From: Tharpella sp964457755
Lineage (GTDB): Bacteria; Desulfobacterota; Anaeroferrophillalia; Anaeroferrophillales; Tharpellaceae
Direction: 5' to 3'
Length of the DNA stretch: 64,000 nucleotides
Assembly (NCBI GenBank): GCA_964457755.1
Contig: CAYWGC010000003.1
Location: forward strand, 1-64,000
The translations under genes and the position numbers were made by a program. Positions within the stretch are counted from its first letter, which is position 1; each line of letters begins with the position of its first letter. Under the pieces are notes generated by a model. It was not told the origin of the DNA. It searched no databases and worked only from the letters and a program-made list of their open reading frames with translations. Positions 16,881 through 25,710 of this stretch are shown piece by piece.

Positions 16881-17675
16881 TCACAAAACGGTTTCCATAA
16901 TAATCGGGCAGTGATCACTGCCCAGCTGTTCAGCGATATAGTTTATATCTAAGACTTTGGGGAAAAAGTCCCGATCGACAAAGAAGTAATCAATGCGCCA
17001 GCCGATATTACGTTTGCGGGCCCCGGCACGAAAACTCCACCAGGAATAGACGTCGGTCTTCTCAGGGCAGGTCTGGCGCCAGACGTCGACCCAGCCATCT
17101 GCAACCCAATCAGATATGCGGCGGCGCTCTTCCGGGTGAAAGCCGATTTTACCATCATTCTCCTTGGGCCGGGCAATGTCGATCTCTTCGTGACAGCAGT
17201 TAACATCACCAGCAAAGATGACGGTCTCTCCGGCATGGTGCAGCTCATTGACATAGGCCTGAAAAATTTCATAAAAAGCAAGCTTGCCCTGCCAGGCCGC
17301 TTCCGACTTACCACCGTTGGGGAAATAGACGCCAAAAACCCTCAAACCCGGCAATTTAAGCTGGGCGATGCGACCTTCATTATCATCATAGCCAGGCATC
17401 CCCGTTAAAAATTCGCAATCCTCAAAAGCCTTTTTTTTGACCCAGATCGCAGTTCCGGCATACCCGGCCTTAACGGCCGAATGATAGAACTGCAAATATT
17501 GATCATGCTCGGTAAGTTCTGCGGGGAGCTGCTCCGCTTTGGCCTTGGTCTCCTGAAGCAGCAAGATATCAGGATCGTGCTCCTCCAAAAAGTTGTCAAG
17601 CTCCCCCTTTTTGAAAACCGCCCGCAGACCATTAACATTCCACGAGGCTATCTTAAGCACTTTTTTCATCCCCAC
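16881..17675 (-). CDS. xth: Exodeoxyribonuclease III (AP endonuclease family)
   Basis: 264 aa, the usual ExoIII length. Motifs in order: SWNVNGLRAV, LLLQETK (metal-binding Glu), VYFPNGGK, GDVNCCHEEIDIARPKEN, and the terminal GSDHCPI with the catalytic His. It cleaves at abasic sites and degrades DNA 3'-5' in base-excision repair. The start annotated includes MGMKKVLKI; an internal ATG two codons later is possible. Confidence 0.94.
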   Translation of the reverse strand: MGMKKVLKIASWNVNGLRAVFKKGELDNFLEEHDPDILLLQETKAKAEQLPAELTEHDQYLQFYHSAVKAGYAGTAIWVKKKAFEDCEFLTGMPGYDDNEGRIAQLKLPGLRVFGVYFPNGGKSEAAWQGKLAFYEIFQAYVNELHHAGETVIFAGDVNCCHEEIDIARPKENDGKIGFHPEERRRISDWVADGWVDVWRQTCPEKTDVYSWWSFRAGARKRNIGWRIDYFFVDRDFFPKVLDINYIAEQLGSDHCPIIMETVL

Positions 17676-17713
17676 AAAATCTCCTCAAGTAACAAAGATA
17701 TCAAACAATATTT

Positions 17714-18061
17714 TTAGAATGTAATAACACTATAGCCATCTTCGATATAGGCTAACATCGAGGGGTGACCCGACATTTCACCAATCAAAGCGATACCTTC
17801 AGCTTCAACAGCTGAGACAACTCCGAGTTTAGTCGAACAGGCCCGACAGGCACCGACAATCAATCCCTGCGCCTTAGCTTTGACGTAGAGTTGGTTGAGA
17901 AAATGTCCCGGAACCGCCATTTCAGAAATCAATTTAACGGCATCGCCCTCGATGACAATTTTTCCACCCATACCCTTGCTCGCCATTTCAAGACCATTCA
18001 AAAGCACATGAACGAAACAGATAGGATCTCCACGAAAAGCAAATATTACCGTTTTAGTCAT
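17714..18061 (-). CDS. DsrE-like small protein
   Basis: 115 aa from ATG 18061, chosen because GGAGG lies six bases upstream on this strand. Begins MTKTVIFAFRGDPICFVHVLLN. A DsrE/DsrF-like fold is suggested by GKIVIEGDAVKLI and by QGLIVGACRACSTKLGV with two Cys near residues 77-80. Related proteins relay sulfur or occur near redox genes. The exact function is unknown. The 3' neighbour on this strand is xth, 38 bp on. Confidence 0.75.
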   Translation of the reverse strand: MTKTVIFAFRGDPICFVHVLLNGLEMASKGMGGKIVIEGDAVKLISEMAVPGHFLNQLYVKAKAQGLIVGACRACSTKLGVVSAVEAEGIALIGEMSGHPSMLAYIEDGYSVITF

Positions 18062-18166
18062 CGTAGCCTCCATTTTGTTATAACCGTAAAAAACACCTAC
18101 AACCATAATTCTGTAACATATCTGTTGATAAAATAAAAGAGGACCGCAAAACAAACAAAACAAAAA

Positions 18167-18233
18167 GAGGGTCAGTTCTTGACTTTACACAGTACGTTAG
18201 ACGAACAATGTGTAAAGTCAAGAACTGACCCTC
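18167..18233. repeat. REP-like long palindrome, copy 1
   Basis: Perfect 25-base inverted arms at 18167-18191 and 18209-18233 with a 17-base loop; the core of each arm is gtcagttcttgac / gtcaagaactgac. Immediately after it, gaccctcaaatttt is duplicated head-to-tail (18227-18240, 18241-18254). The same palindrome with a different loop occurs at 40298-40358. Such elements are typically mobilised in trans by REP-associated tyrosine transposases; none is encoded here. Confidence 0.85.
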
Positions 18234-18364
18234 AAATTTTGACCCTCAAATTTTCTCAGATCTGTAAATTATTTCAAACTAGGTTAATTCTCCATCCGGC
18301 TCTTTACAGGGCGTAAATGCCAACAAACTAAATCTCTAAAAATGAACTGGAAAATCTTAACTTA

Positions 18365-18538
18365 TTACTCCCACTGCCACCAGCCGGGGTATGGAGTACC
18401 TGGTGCATCATCGGTATCATGAATCATATTTGCTGATCCATTAGCATTACCACCCCGAACCTTACCGCCCCCGGCAAAAGCCATGGTTGTCATCGCCAAC
18501 ATACCTGTAACCAGCATAAGTATTAAAACTTTTTTCAT
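18365..18538 (-). CDS. Small secreted peptide, unknown function
   Basis: 57 aa from ATG 18538, preceded by GGGAGGATCC. A clear signal peptide MKKVLILMLVTGMLAMTTMAFA is followed by a 35-residue mature chain that is Gly/Asn-rich, then acidic (IHDTDDAPGTP), and ends in PGWWQWE. No cysteines. I do not recognise the family. It has its own promoter region with a sigma-54-type element at 18600-18614 and palindromes further upstream, so it is a regulated product and not a chance frame. Confidence 0.7.
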   Translation of the reverse strand: MKKVLILMLVTGMLAMTTMAFAGGGKVRGGNANGSANMIHDTDDAPGTPYPGWWQWE

Positions 18539-18599
18539 CTTGGATCCTCCCAATCTACATTTATAGGTTATGTGGTTGGTGTCGAATCCATAATTGAAT

Positions 18600-18614
18600 T
18601 GCAACCATCGTGCC
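18600..18614 (-). promoter_or_regulatory. Probable sigma-54 promoter
   Basis: On the minus strand the sequence reads GGCACGATGGTTGCA. This has the -24 GG and -12 GC with exactly 10 bases between them, and differs from the consensus TGGCACG-N4-TTGCW only at the first base (C for T). The predicted start of transcription is ~50 bases before the ATG of the secreted peptide. Confidence 0.7.
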
Positions 18615-18624
18615 GTGATCATAT

Positions 18625-18704
18625 CGGCACTATTCTTTAGAGAATAGCTCAAGTTTAAAAAAAAGCAATCGACAAAACTGTATTTTTTCGACAATTTTGT
18701 CGAA
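18625..18704 (-). promoter_or_regulatory. Palindromes upstream of the sigma-54 promoter (candidate enhancer sites)
   Basis: TTCGACAATTTTGTCGAA (18687-18704) is a perfect palindrome around a 2-base centre, and a half-site tcgacaaaa lies beside it at 18669-18677. Closer in, ctattct/agaatag (18630-18647) forms another inverted repeat. Their 15-100 bp upstream position fits binding sites for a bacterial enhancer-binding protein. Confidence 0.55.
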
Positions 18705-18744
18705 CTTTTATAAAGATCAGACAGGATCGGCCAAAAAAATTTAT

Positions 18745-18849
18745 CTACTGGCGCTCTTTGCGTTTTTCTTCATCTCTGATTTCACGGCGTAAAAGTTTGC
18801 CGACTTTTGACTTCGGCAGCATATCGCGAAATTCTATATAGTATGGAGA
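18745..18849 (-). pseudogene. 3' fragment of an acyl-CoA synthetase gene
   Basis: This strand encodes SPYYIEFRDMLPKSKVGKLL then RREIRDEE, a typical C-terminus of FadD-type AMP-forming ligases with the catalytic Lys (KSKVGK). Only ~34 residues remain. The frame continues upstream inside fmdE without ligase similarity, so the rest of the gene was lost at a junction next to the fmdE stop codon. Confidence 0.75.
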
Positions 18850-18853
18850 CAAT

Positions 18854-19390
18854 CTACCCGGCCTGAGCAATATCTTTCTGGCTACAGGGAATACAGATAT
18901 TTTTACCTTGGCGCGAAGCAATACGGCTTTCCATAACCGCTTCTCCGCAAAAGTCACAGACCACCGAGACCATGATACGAGCTTTTTCAGGCTCATCTAT
19001 CACAACCGGTTGCAATGCGACAATATCACTCTCTGCGGCCGCCAGAAGCCAGCTTATAAAAGCGCTACGATCGGCCCTTAAATCAGCCGGGATGGCTGCT
19101 TGTTTAAGAACAACCCGGATACCCTGGCCGGTTTTACGAGAATAGAAGGTATAGGCCTGTTTACCGTAATCTTTAAAAATCAGATTACCCTTACCAAACG
19201 TACAACCACTGATAAATTGCAGAGCATCAACCCCGCAGGCGTTATTTTCGGTGATAGCCACAAGCTCCTCATCTTCCGAGCGGTACTGGTCCAGGTAATT
19301 CATCGCCGCCATAGTCATACGATAACCCATCGCCAGACCGGGACAACTGTGGCCATGAAAAGCTATCATTTCATCATATTTGATTTCCAT
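18854..19390 (-). CDS. FmdE-family protein with zinc ribbon
   Basis: 178 aa. The FmdE domain starts with FHGHSCPGLAMGYR and continues with ENNACGVDALQFISGCTFGKGNL. The C-terminus is a zinc ribbon, VCDFCGEAV...ICIPC. FmdE was named from formylmethanofuran dehydrogenase clusters, but stand-alone bacterial members are common and some are linked to molybdenum, tungsten or sulfur metabolism. No formylmethanofuran genes are nearby. The stop codon abuts the acyl-CoA ligase relic, suggesting a rearrangement boundary. Confidence 0.87.
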   Translation of the reverse strand: MEIKYDEMIAFHGHSCPGLAMGYRMTMAAMNYLDQYRSEDEELVAITENNACGVDALQFISGCTFGKGNLIFKDYGKQAYTFYSRKTGQGIRVVLKQAAIPADLRADRSAFISWLLAAAESDIVALQPVVIDEPEKARIMVSVVCDFCGEAVMESRIASRQGKNICIPCSQKDIAQAG

Positions 19391-19479
19391 TTAAAGTCTC
19401 CTTTTGTCTCTTATTTTCAATTTTAATAATCATAATAACTGTTCAGCAGTTCACCATAACGATACATCTAATCGCGTTA

Positions 19480-19600
19480 AACTTTGCTGTGCCCTCATAA
19501 ACGGGGTCACACCCCAAGGGTGCTTCCTCGCTAAGCTCACTGCGAAGCCCGGGGTGCTTACGCACCTTGTACCAGCAATGACCCCAATCCCGGTAGTTTG
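19480..19600. repeat. ~120-bp nested-palindrome repeat, copy 2
   Basis: Second member of the family at 16730-16850 and 43629-43744. It differs from copy 1 by scattered substitutions, including in the inner stem region, but keeps the accagcaatgaccccaatc block. It lies upstream of fmdE. The remainder of the 19391-19791 spacer shows no gene. Confidence 0.8.
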
Positions 19601-19791
19601 TGATCTGATCAACCCCAAAAGGGCTAGACATCTCCCTGTGCCAATATTATAAACACCCGCACAACCCTAGAGCTTAGCACAAAACTGAAAAGAACTACCA
19701 GAACAATTCTGTCAATCCAAGACAAATTGTACGTCTTCCTCAAAATGACAACCCTTGTCTCCTCTCTGCTTTTTAGGACGGAGTACTCCAA

Positions 19792-20141
19792 ATGCAAAGA
19801 ATATTCTTCTTCATCACCTTACTGCTGTTGGCCCTCACGGTGGCTAATATCGTCGTCGCCGAAGAGCTTTCGGAGTTCAATCTTTCGGCGACCGACCAAC
19901 TCCTCTTCGATGAGATTCCGTCCGTCTTCTCGACCTCCAAACATGAGCAGAAAGTTACGGACGCGCCGGCTACTCAACCACCAAACCCAGTCCGCAATTA
20001 GATCCAGAAACCATCCAATCCTATGAAGCGGTTTGGGAGCAGAAAATCAACCCTAATCTGCGTAACTCAGTTTCATTTTTCTTTAACGACATTGAAGACC
20101 TGATTGTCTATACCCTGGATCCCGAAGATGAACTTTTCTAA
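19792..20141 (+). pseudogene. TonB-dependent receptor relic (N- and C-terminal fragments joined)
   Basis: ATG 19792 opens a signal peptide (MQRIFFFITLLLLALTVANIVVA) and a plug start, LLFDEIPSVFSTSKHEQKVTDAPA, typical of TonB receptors. At ~19998 the frame shifts and a distal piece appears: LDPETIQSYEAVWEQKINPN then FFFNDIEDLIVY, a late beta-barrel motif. Over 500 residues between are missing. TAG at 19999 and TAA at 20139 close the frames. Confidence 0.8.
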
Positions 20142-20462
20142 CTTGACAACCTGGGCATTCAATTCAGCCTCTTCTCAATTTTACTGATTACGGTAACAGC
20201 GTTATCGTTGACAGTACTGAATATCTACCAGAAACGAGACGACGCTCTAGCTCTTGCAGCCCGTAATCCGGCCTCCGGAAAGCAAACCGCTGAGATCGCA
20301 GTTACGGGCAGTGGCAAACTCCTGATAATAGGAGAGAGCTTCAATGAAATGCTGAAAGAACTAAACCTTTCACGACAAGAGATCGAACACAACAAAAAAA
20401 AGAAAACCCCTATACAATCAAGGCATATACATGCTATACAACATTACAATTCACCGGAATAA
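20142..20462 (+). pseudogene. Sensor kinase relic (TM helix plus HAMP-like end)
   Basis: Continues directly from the receptor relic. It has a hydrophobic helix (SLFSILLITVTALSLTVLN) followed by a HAMP-like end, LLIIGESFNEMLKEL, and a short helix, then a stop. No HisKA or HATPase domain follows. It resembles the membrane/HAMP part of kinases such as the one at 30154-31800. Confidence 0.55.
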
Positions 20463-20531
20463 ACTTGAACCGCAAACAACAATTGCAATAGAAACATCCC
20501 CACCAACTATCTTGAATCAAATAAATTGACC

Positions 20532-21998
20532 ATGACAGATAAAGCGAACTCGCGCAATTTTAAACCTTCCTCCCTAAAATTCGCCTCCCTGGAAAATCAA
20601 TCGCGGAGGATTAAACTCTTATATCTGATCCTGCTTATCGCGGTTCTGTTTCTTACGCCCATGGCGGTGGTCGCCTGGGTTCAGGGCAGTAAGATACTGG
20701 CCGGAGCTGATGCCGCCAGTACCATTTTTCTCTTAGCGGTCTTTTTTTACCAGCGGAAAACCCACAACGACACCCTTGCTATCAATGCCGGGATTGGCTT
20801 CTGTGCGGTTTTCTACCTCTACCTCTACATCTATGGCGGGGTCGGCAACTCGGCTTTTTTATGGCTCTATACCTTCCCCCTGTTTGCCTCGTTCCTCCTG
20901 GGTTCGCGTAAGGGCCTGTACGCCTCCCTGGGCACATTCACGATTGCTCTTATATATTTCTTGATAAGCAGACTCAGCACTTTTCACCTGGCCCTCTACA
21001 GCAGCGACTTAATGATCCGCTTTTTCGCCTCGTATCTGGTTATTATCATGTTCTCTTACGTTGCGGAAAAGATTCGTGAAACCTCCTACACCTCACTGAA
21101 CCAGGCGAACCAGGATCTTGGCCACCTGACCGAACAGCTCACCGAGAACAACCAAAAGCTAAGCTATGAGATCGATGAAAAAAGAAAAATTGAGCACAAG
21201 TTGCTTCAGGAAAAACTCTCCGCGGAAAAGGCCAATCGCAGCAAAAGTGAATTTCTCGCCAACATGAGCCATGAACTGCGCACCCCCCTGAACCATATCA
21301 TTGGTTTCACAGATCTCTTGAGCTGCGGCAAATGCGGCCCTTTGAACGAAACCCAAAGTGAATACCTGGGCGATATTCTGGGCAGCAGCCGACACCTGCT
21401 CTCACTGATTAACGACATCCTCGATCTGGCCAAGGTCGAAGCCGGCAAAATGGAGCTTGAAATCAAACTTGTTGATATCCCAACGCTATTGGACGAGAGC
21501 CTGAGGATGGTTCGCGAAAAGGCCTTAAAACACCAAATCAAGACAACTATAGAGGTTGCATCAGAGATCCCCGCAATCATGGCGGATGAGCGCAAAATCA
21601 AGCAGGTGCTCTTTAACCTACTTGCCAACGCCACTAAATTTACCCCCGATGGCGGGATGATAACGATAACCGCCGAGTATCTCAGCGCCCCTGAAAAAAA
21701 GGGTGAAAAAGCGGATCTTAATCCGGCAAAAAACGGGGCTCCGCCTGAGCTTAAAATTTCAGTTAAAGACTCGGGCATAGGGCTTAAGCCCGAAAACCTG
21801 GGACGGGTTTTTCATACTTTTGAACAGGTAGAGAGTTCAAACAGTCGTCGCTTTCAGGGAACCGGTCTGGGACTGGCCTTGACGCGAAACTTTATCGAGC
21901 TCCACGGCGGCCGCATCTGGGCCGAGAGTGCGGGGCTGAATCGGGGCGCAACCTTTTCATTCACACTGCCCTATATTGAGGAATCATGGAAACTTTAA
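20532..21998 (+). CDS. Multi-TM sensor histidine kinase
   Basis: 488 aa from ATG 20532 (a TTG six bases upstream is possible; no strong ribosome-binding site). About six membrane helices span residues 25-180 with short loops, so sensing is probably within the membrane. A coiled coil follows, then HisKA at ~235-300 (SEFLANMSHELRTPLNHIIG, phospho-acceptor His). HATPase_c lies at ~345-485, with the N box NLLANATKF, G1 DSGIGLKPE and G2 GTGLGLALTRN. Its last 13 bases overlap the start of the HD-GYP gene, implying translational coupling. Confidence 0.92.
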   Translation: MTDKANSRNFKPSSLKFASLENQSRRIKLLYLILLIAVLFLTPMAVVAWVQGSKILAGADAASTIFLLAVFFYQRKTHNDTLAINAGIGFCAVFYLYLYIYGGVGNSAFLWLYTFPLFASFLLGSRKGLYASLGTFTIALIYFLISRLSTFHLALYSSDLMIRFFASYLVIIMFSYVAEKIRETSYTSLNQANQDLGHLTEQLTENNQKLSYEIDEKRKIEHKLLQEKLSAEKANRSKSEFLANMSHELRTPLNHIIGFTDLLSCGKCGPLNETQSEYLGDILGSSRHLLSLINDILDLAKVEAGKMELEIKLVDIPTLLDESLRMVREKALKHQIKTTIEVASEIPAIMADERKIKQVLFNLLANATKFTPDGGMITITAEYLSAPEKKGEKADLNPAKNGAPPELKISVKDSGIGLKPENLGRVFHTFEQVESSNSRRFQGTGLGLALTRNFIELHGGRIWAESAGLNRGATFSFTLPYIEESWKL

Positions 21999-23476
21999 AG
22001 AGAGAGTATCAAGAGATCGTCGAAGCCCCTTTTCAGGACGCTTTGAGCGGTCTTTTTAATCACGGTTTTTTCCAGCTTATCCTGCAGCGGGAGGTGAAGC
22101 GGGCCGAACGCTACGGCGGCATTTTTGCCCTGCTGATCATTAATATAGACAACTTTTCGGAAATCAACCGCCGCTTGGGAAGTATAAAAAGCGACCGCCT
22201 CCTTAAAAGGCTGGGGCAGACGCTCCGGGAAAATATTCGCGATGTCGACATCGCGGCCCGGCTGGCTGAAGACAGTTTTGCAATCCTGCTCTGTGAAAAC
22301 GATAACGCTTCCACCCCAATCCCGATCACGAGAATCCTGAAAGAGATCAACCGGCATCTCGAGACCGGCATCACGATAAGCACCGGTGCCGCCCTCTATC
22401 CCAGCGACGCGCGCCACCCCCTCCCCCTTATTGAAAAAGCCAAAGAAGCCCTGACCCAAGCCAAAAAAATGGGCAAAAACCGATACATCATGGCTGGTAG
22501 CCAGAAACCCCAAACAGATCAGAGACCAGCCACCATTTTAGTGGTTGATGATGAGCCCTTAAACTGCAAACTTCTGGCTGCCACTTTAAAATTAGATGGT
22601 TTTCAAGTCCTCACCGCCAACGGCGGTGAGGAGGCTCTAAATATTGTCGCCAAAAATGATATCGACCTGATTCTGCTCGATATTATGATGCCGGGCATGA
22701 ATGGTTACAAAGTCTGCCAGACGCTTAAAAACAGCGAAGCAACGCGAATGATCCCGATAATCATGGTCACAGCCTTAGACGACCTCGAAGCCAAAGTTAA
22801 AGCAATCGATAACGGGGCTGATGATTTTTTAACTAAACCACCGCAAAACATTGAGCTTTTAGCCCGAACCCGCTCGCTGATCCGGGTCAAACAGCTCAAT
22901 GAAAACCTCACCAGTATTGAGAATGTCCTCTTTTCCTTCGCCAATGCCGTCGAAAGCAAAGACCACTATACCCAGGGGCACACCAGCCGGGTCGCAGCCC
23001 TGGCCGAATGGCTTGGCAAACGGCTTAAACGCCCGCAGCCGGAGCTCCGCTCCCTGGTCATTGGCGGCGCCCTCCACGATCTCGGCAAAATCGCGATCAA
23101 AGACGAGCTCCTCAATAAAAATGGCCCCTTGAACGATGAAGAGTGGCAGATCATGCGGCAGCATCCGGAGATGGGAGAAAAAATTGCCCTGCCGCTCCAT
23201 AAAAGCTTAGGCATGAGTCTTGATATCATCCGCCATCACCATGAAAAACTGGATGGTTCCGGCTATCCGGATGGTTTGCAGGACGATGAAATCTCAATCC
23301 CGGCCCGGATCATGGCGATTGTCGATATGTATGACGCCCTGACCACCGACCGACCCTACCGCAAAGCCCTGTCTGAAGAAAAAGCTTATGCCATTTTACT
23401 TGAAGATGCTGAAAACGGTAAACTCGACCGCCACATAGTCAAAGAATTCATCAACATGATCAAGGAAAGAAGATAA
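21986..23476 (+). CDS. GGDEF-REC-HD-GYP response regulator, tandem copy 1
   Basis: 496 aa. N-terminal GGDEF-like domain (~18-170) in which the signature is replaced by AEDSF, so cyclase activity is unlikely. A receiver follows at ~180-295 with DDEP, phospho-acceptor in LLDIMMPG and the Lys in LTKPP. HD-GYP domain ~310-495 has HDLGK, HHHEKLDGSGYPDGL and DMYDALTTDRPYR, all intact, predicting c-di-GMP phosphodiesterase activity. Order GGDEF first then REC is unusual. Codons 103-373 appear identical at DNA level to the copy at 26006. Confidence 0.92.
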   Translation: METLKREYQEIVEAPFQDALSGLFNHGFFQLILQREVKRAERYGGIFALLIINIDNFSEINRRLGSIKSDRLLKRLGQTLRENIRDVDIAARLAEDSFAILLCENDNASTPIPITRILKEINRHLETGITISTGAALYPSDARHPLPLIEKAKEALTQAKKMGKNRYIMAGSQKPQTDQRPATILVVDDEPLNCKLLAATLKLDGFQVLTANGGEEALNIVAKNDIDLILLDIMMPGMNGYKVCQTLKNSEATRMIPIIMVTALDDLEAKVKAIDNGADDFLTKPPQNIELLARTRSLIRVKQLNENLTSIENVLFSFANAVESKDHYTQGHTSRVAALAEWLGKRLKRPQPELRSLVIGGALHDLGKIAIKDELLNKNGPLNDEEWQIMRQHPEMGEKIALPLHKSLGMSLDIIRHHHEKLDGSGYPDGLQDDEISIPARIMAIVDMYDALTTDRPYRKALSEEKAYAILLEDAENGKLDRHIVKEFINMIKERR

Positions 23477-25467
23477 TGCTTACCAATAAAAGTTACTGGG
23501 GTTTACGGTCGCTGTATCTCATTATTGGAATTCTTTTCCTGATCTCCTGGCCCACCTCGGAAGTTTCTGCTAACAGTGATTTTACCGACCTGAGTCTCGA
23601 ACAACTGATGCAGATCGAAGTCACCTCAGCAGCTAAAAAAACCCAACCACTGGCGCAGGCGGCAACTGCCATTTATGTTATCAGCAACGAAGATATTCGG
23701 CGCTCAGGCGTCACCTCAATCCCCGAAGCCTTACGGATGGCTCCCGGGGTCCAGGTCGCCCACATCGACCAAAACAAATGGGCTATCAGCATCAGAGGTT
23801 TCAACCAACTCTTCTCCGATAAACTGCTGGTTCTCATTGATGGCCGGACCATCTACAACGCTCTCTTTTCCGGGATTTTCTGGGACATCCAGGATACCCT
23901 GCTCGAAGATATTGAGCGCATCGAAGTTATTCGCGGGCCGGGGGCTGCGCTCTGGGGAGCCAATGCTGTTAATGGGGTCATCAATATCATCACCAAAAAT
24001 ACCGAAGAGACCCGAGGCGTTCTCGCCAGCATTACAGCCGGCAGCGAGGAAAAGCTGACCAGCAGTTTGCGTTTTGGCGGGAACCTGGGAACCAAGGGAA
24101 ATTACCGTATCTATGGTAAATATCTGGATCGGGATACTTTTGTCGACAGAACCGGCGCTGATGCCTGGGACGATCATGATTTACTGCGTTGTGGTTTTCG
24201 GGTCGACCTGCAAGCAAACGCAAATCAGGCCCTGACTATCCAGGGCGATATCTATGATGGCACCAGCGACGGCCAAGTAACTTATCCAACTTTACAACCT
24301 TTTTACAGTCAAACAGAAGAAGGCGATATGAATGTTGACGGGGGCAATCTGCTGACCCGCTACGAACATCATTTTGATAACAATTCAGAGCTCAGCCTGC
24401 AGGCCTATTACAATCTCAACAATCGCGATATGTTTATCGGCGATATCAAAATGGAAACCATTGATATTGACCTCCAGCACCGTTTTAATTGGGGCGACAA
24501 TCAGGAGATAACTTGGGGTCTGGGTTATCGCTATATTGAACATGATGTATCCCTATACCAACCCGATTTCGTCGTTTTAGAAAACCACAAACTTGATCTC
24601 TTCAGCGCTTTTTTCCAAGATGAGATCACGCTGATTCCAGAACGCCTGAAATTGATCATCGGCAGCAAATTTGAGGATAATGAATTTACCGGCTTCGAAT
24701 ACCAGCCCAGCGCCCGCCTGCTCTGGACCCCGAATCAGCGCCTAAGTTTCTGGGGCTCGATCTCGAGAGCGGTAAGAACTCCATCAACCGCCAACTATGA
24801 TGCCGATTTCACGATGGCCGTGATCCCACCCAACCCGCAGAGCCCCTTGCCGAACAAAATCGTTTTTGCCGGAGATGAAGATTTCGACGCCGAAGAGCTT
24901 TTGGCTTATGAAGCAGGTTGCCGGATGGAACTGGCCGATAATTTAAGTTTCGATCTCGCCCTTTTCTACAACTGTTATGATGATCTGGCCGGCAGCACCG
25001 GCATGGACACAAGAGTTACTTTCCCCTACCTGACGACCAACATTAACATCGATAACAGTTCGGAGGCGACCTCCTGGGGTGGTGAATTGACGGTTGAGTG
25101 GCGGCCGCTGGAGTGGTGGCGCCTGCAGTTTGTCGGCTCTTTAATCGACATCGATGCTGACCCGGACGAGCGCAACGGCGAGACCCCGGAATTCCAGTTT
25201 TCAGTCCGCTCAATGGTTAATTTGCCCCACAACTTCGAATTTGACACCTGGTTGAGAAGCGTTGATGAGGTTCCGGAACTCGATATCTCAAGCTATACCC
25301 AACTTGATCTGCGGCTCGGCTGGCAAGTCCATGAAAAACTTGAGCTCAGCCTCGCCGGCCAGAACCTGCTCGACTCACAGCAGCAGGAGTATAGCGACCA
25401 GATCTTTTACTTCGATAACACCGAAGTCGAGCGCTCATTTTATCTGAAAGCAACCCTGGAATTCTAA
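23476..25467 (+). CDS. TonB-dependent outer-membrane receptor, tandem copy 1
   Basis: 663 aa; TAATG overlap with the HD-GYP gene. A signal peptide (YLIIGILFLISWPTSEVSA) is followed by the plug domain at ~50-165: LSLEQLMQIEVTSAAKK, RSGVTSIPEALRMAPGVQV, IEVIRGPGAALWGANAVNGVINI. The rest is a 22-strand-type barrel ending in the aromatic ...SFYLKATLEF. No N-terminal FecA-type signalling domain is present. It should move or sense a ligand across the outer membrane with TonB energy; the substrate is unknown. A very similar gene follows at 27496. Confidence 0.93.
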   Translation: MLTNKSYWGLRSLYLIIGILFLISWPTSEVSANSDFTDLSLEQLMQIEVTSAAKKTQPLAQAATAIYVISNEDIRRSGVTSIPEALRMAPGVQVAHIDQNKWAISIRGFNQLFSDKLLVLIDGRTIYNALFSGIFWDIQDTLLEDIERIEVIRGPGAALWGANAVNGVINIITKNTEETRGVLASITAGSEEKLTSSLRFGGNLGTKGNYRIYGKYLDRDTFVDRTGADAWDDHDLLRCGFRVDLQANANQALTIQGDIYDGTSDGQVTYPTLQPFYSQTEEGDMNVDGGNLLTRYEHHFDNNSELSLQAYYNLNNRDMFIGDIKMETIDIDLQHRFNWGDNQEITWGLGYRYIEHDVSLYQPDFVVLENHKLDLFSAFFQDEITLIPERLKLIIGSKFEDNEFTGFEYQPSARLLWTPNQRLSFWGSISRAVRTPSTANYDADFTMAVIPPNPQSPLPNKIVFAGDEDFDAEELLAYEAGCRMELADNLSFDLALFYNCYDDLAGSTGMDTRVTFPYLTTNINIDNSSEATSWGGELTVEWRPLEWWRLQFVGSLIDIDADPDERNGETPEFQFSVRSMVNLPHNFEFDTWLRSVDEVPELDISSYTQLDLRLGWQVHEKLELSLAGQNLLDSQQQEYSDQIFYFDNTEVERSFYLKATLEF

Positions 25468-25480
25468 CTTGGTTAAATAG

Positions 25481-25710
25481 ATGATCACTTGCCGCAAACA
25501 TATTACACCGGCGAAAACCAGCCGCCGCCAAGCTCTCAAAAAGAGCTGGGGCCTTTTCCTGGGGCTTTACCTGGTCTTCTCGGGACTACTGTGGGCTCCA
25601 CAACCTGCCCCAGCGGAGCAGAACGAGCTCCAGGAATACGCCGTCAAAACGGCCTTTATCTACAATTTTGCCAAATAAATATGCTGGCCCGAAAAGACCC
25701 TTACCTATAA
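25481..25710 (+). pseudogene. YfiR-family 5' fragment with nonsense codon
   Basis: Encodes a signal-like N-terminus, then NELQEYAVKTAFIYNFAK followed by TAA. The next codons read ICWPEKTLTYK, matching the intact YfiR at 29537 (SLQEYDIKAAFIYNFAK then YVSWPEKTFTFK). So tat became taa and the remaining ~150 codons are gone. It occupies the same place after the receptor as the intact gene does in copy 2. Confidence 0.85.

Noticed and set aside
16636..16884. Minus-strand ORF with NYRDWGHCWYKVR, and a related one at 19443-19631
   Set aside because: The shared peptide comes from the ~120-bp structured repeat; the frames differ outside it, have no ribosome-binding sites, and copy 3 does not keep them open.
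18167..18233. Long palindrome as an intrinsic terminator or insertion-sequence end
   Set aside because: No T-run follows the stem on either strand and no transposase is adjacent; an identical-arm copy at 40298 points to a REP-like element.
18255..18364. Possible c-di-GMP riboswitch given the many c-di-GMP proteins
   Set aside because: No match to the conserved core elements of that aptamer was found here or in the other spacers I read.
22111..22513. Antisense ORFs within the GGDEF-REC-HD-GYP genes, conserved in both copies (also 26131-26533)
   Set aside because: Their conservation follows from the DNA duplication; they lack family resemblance and start signals.
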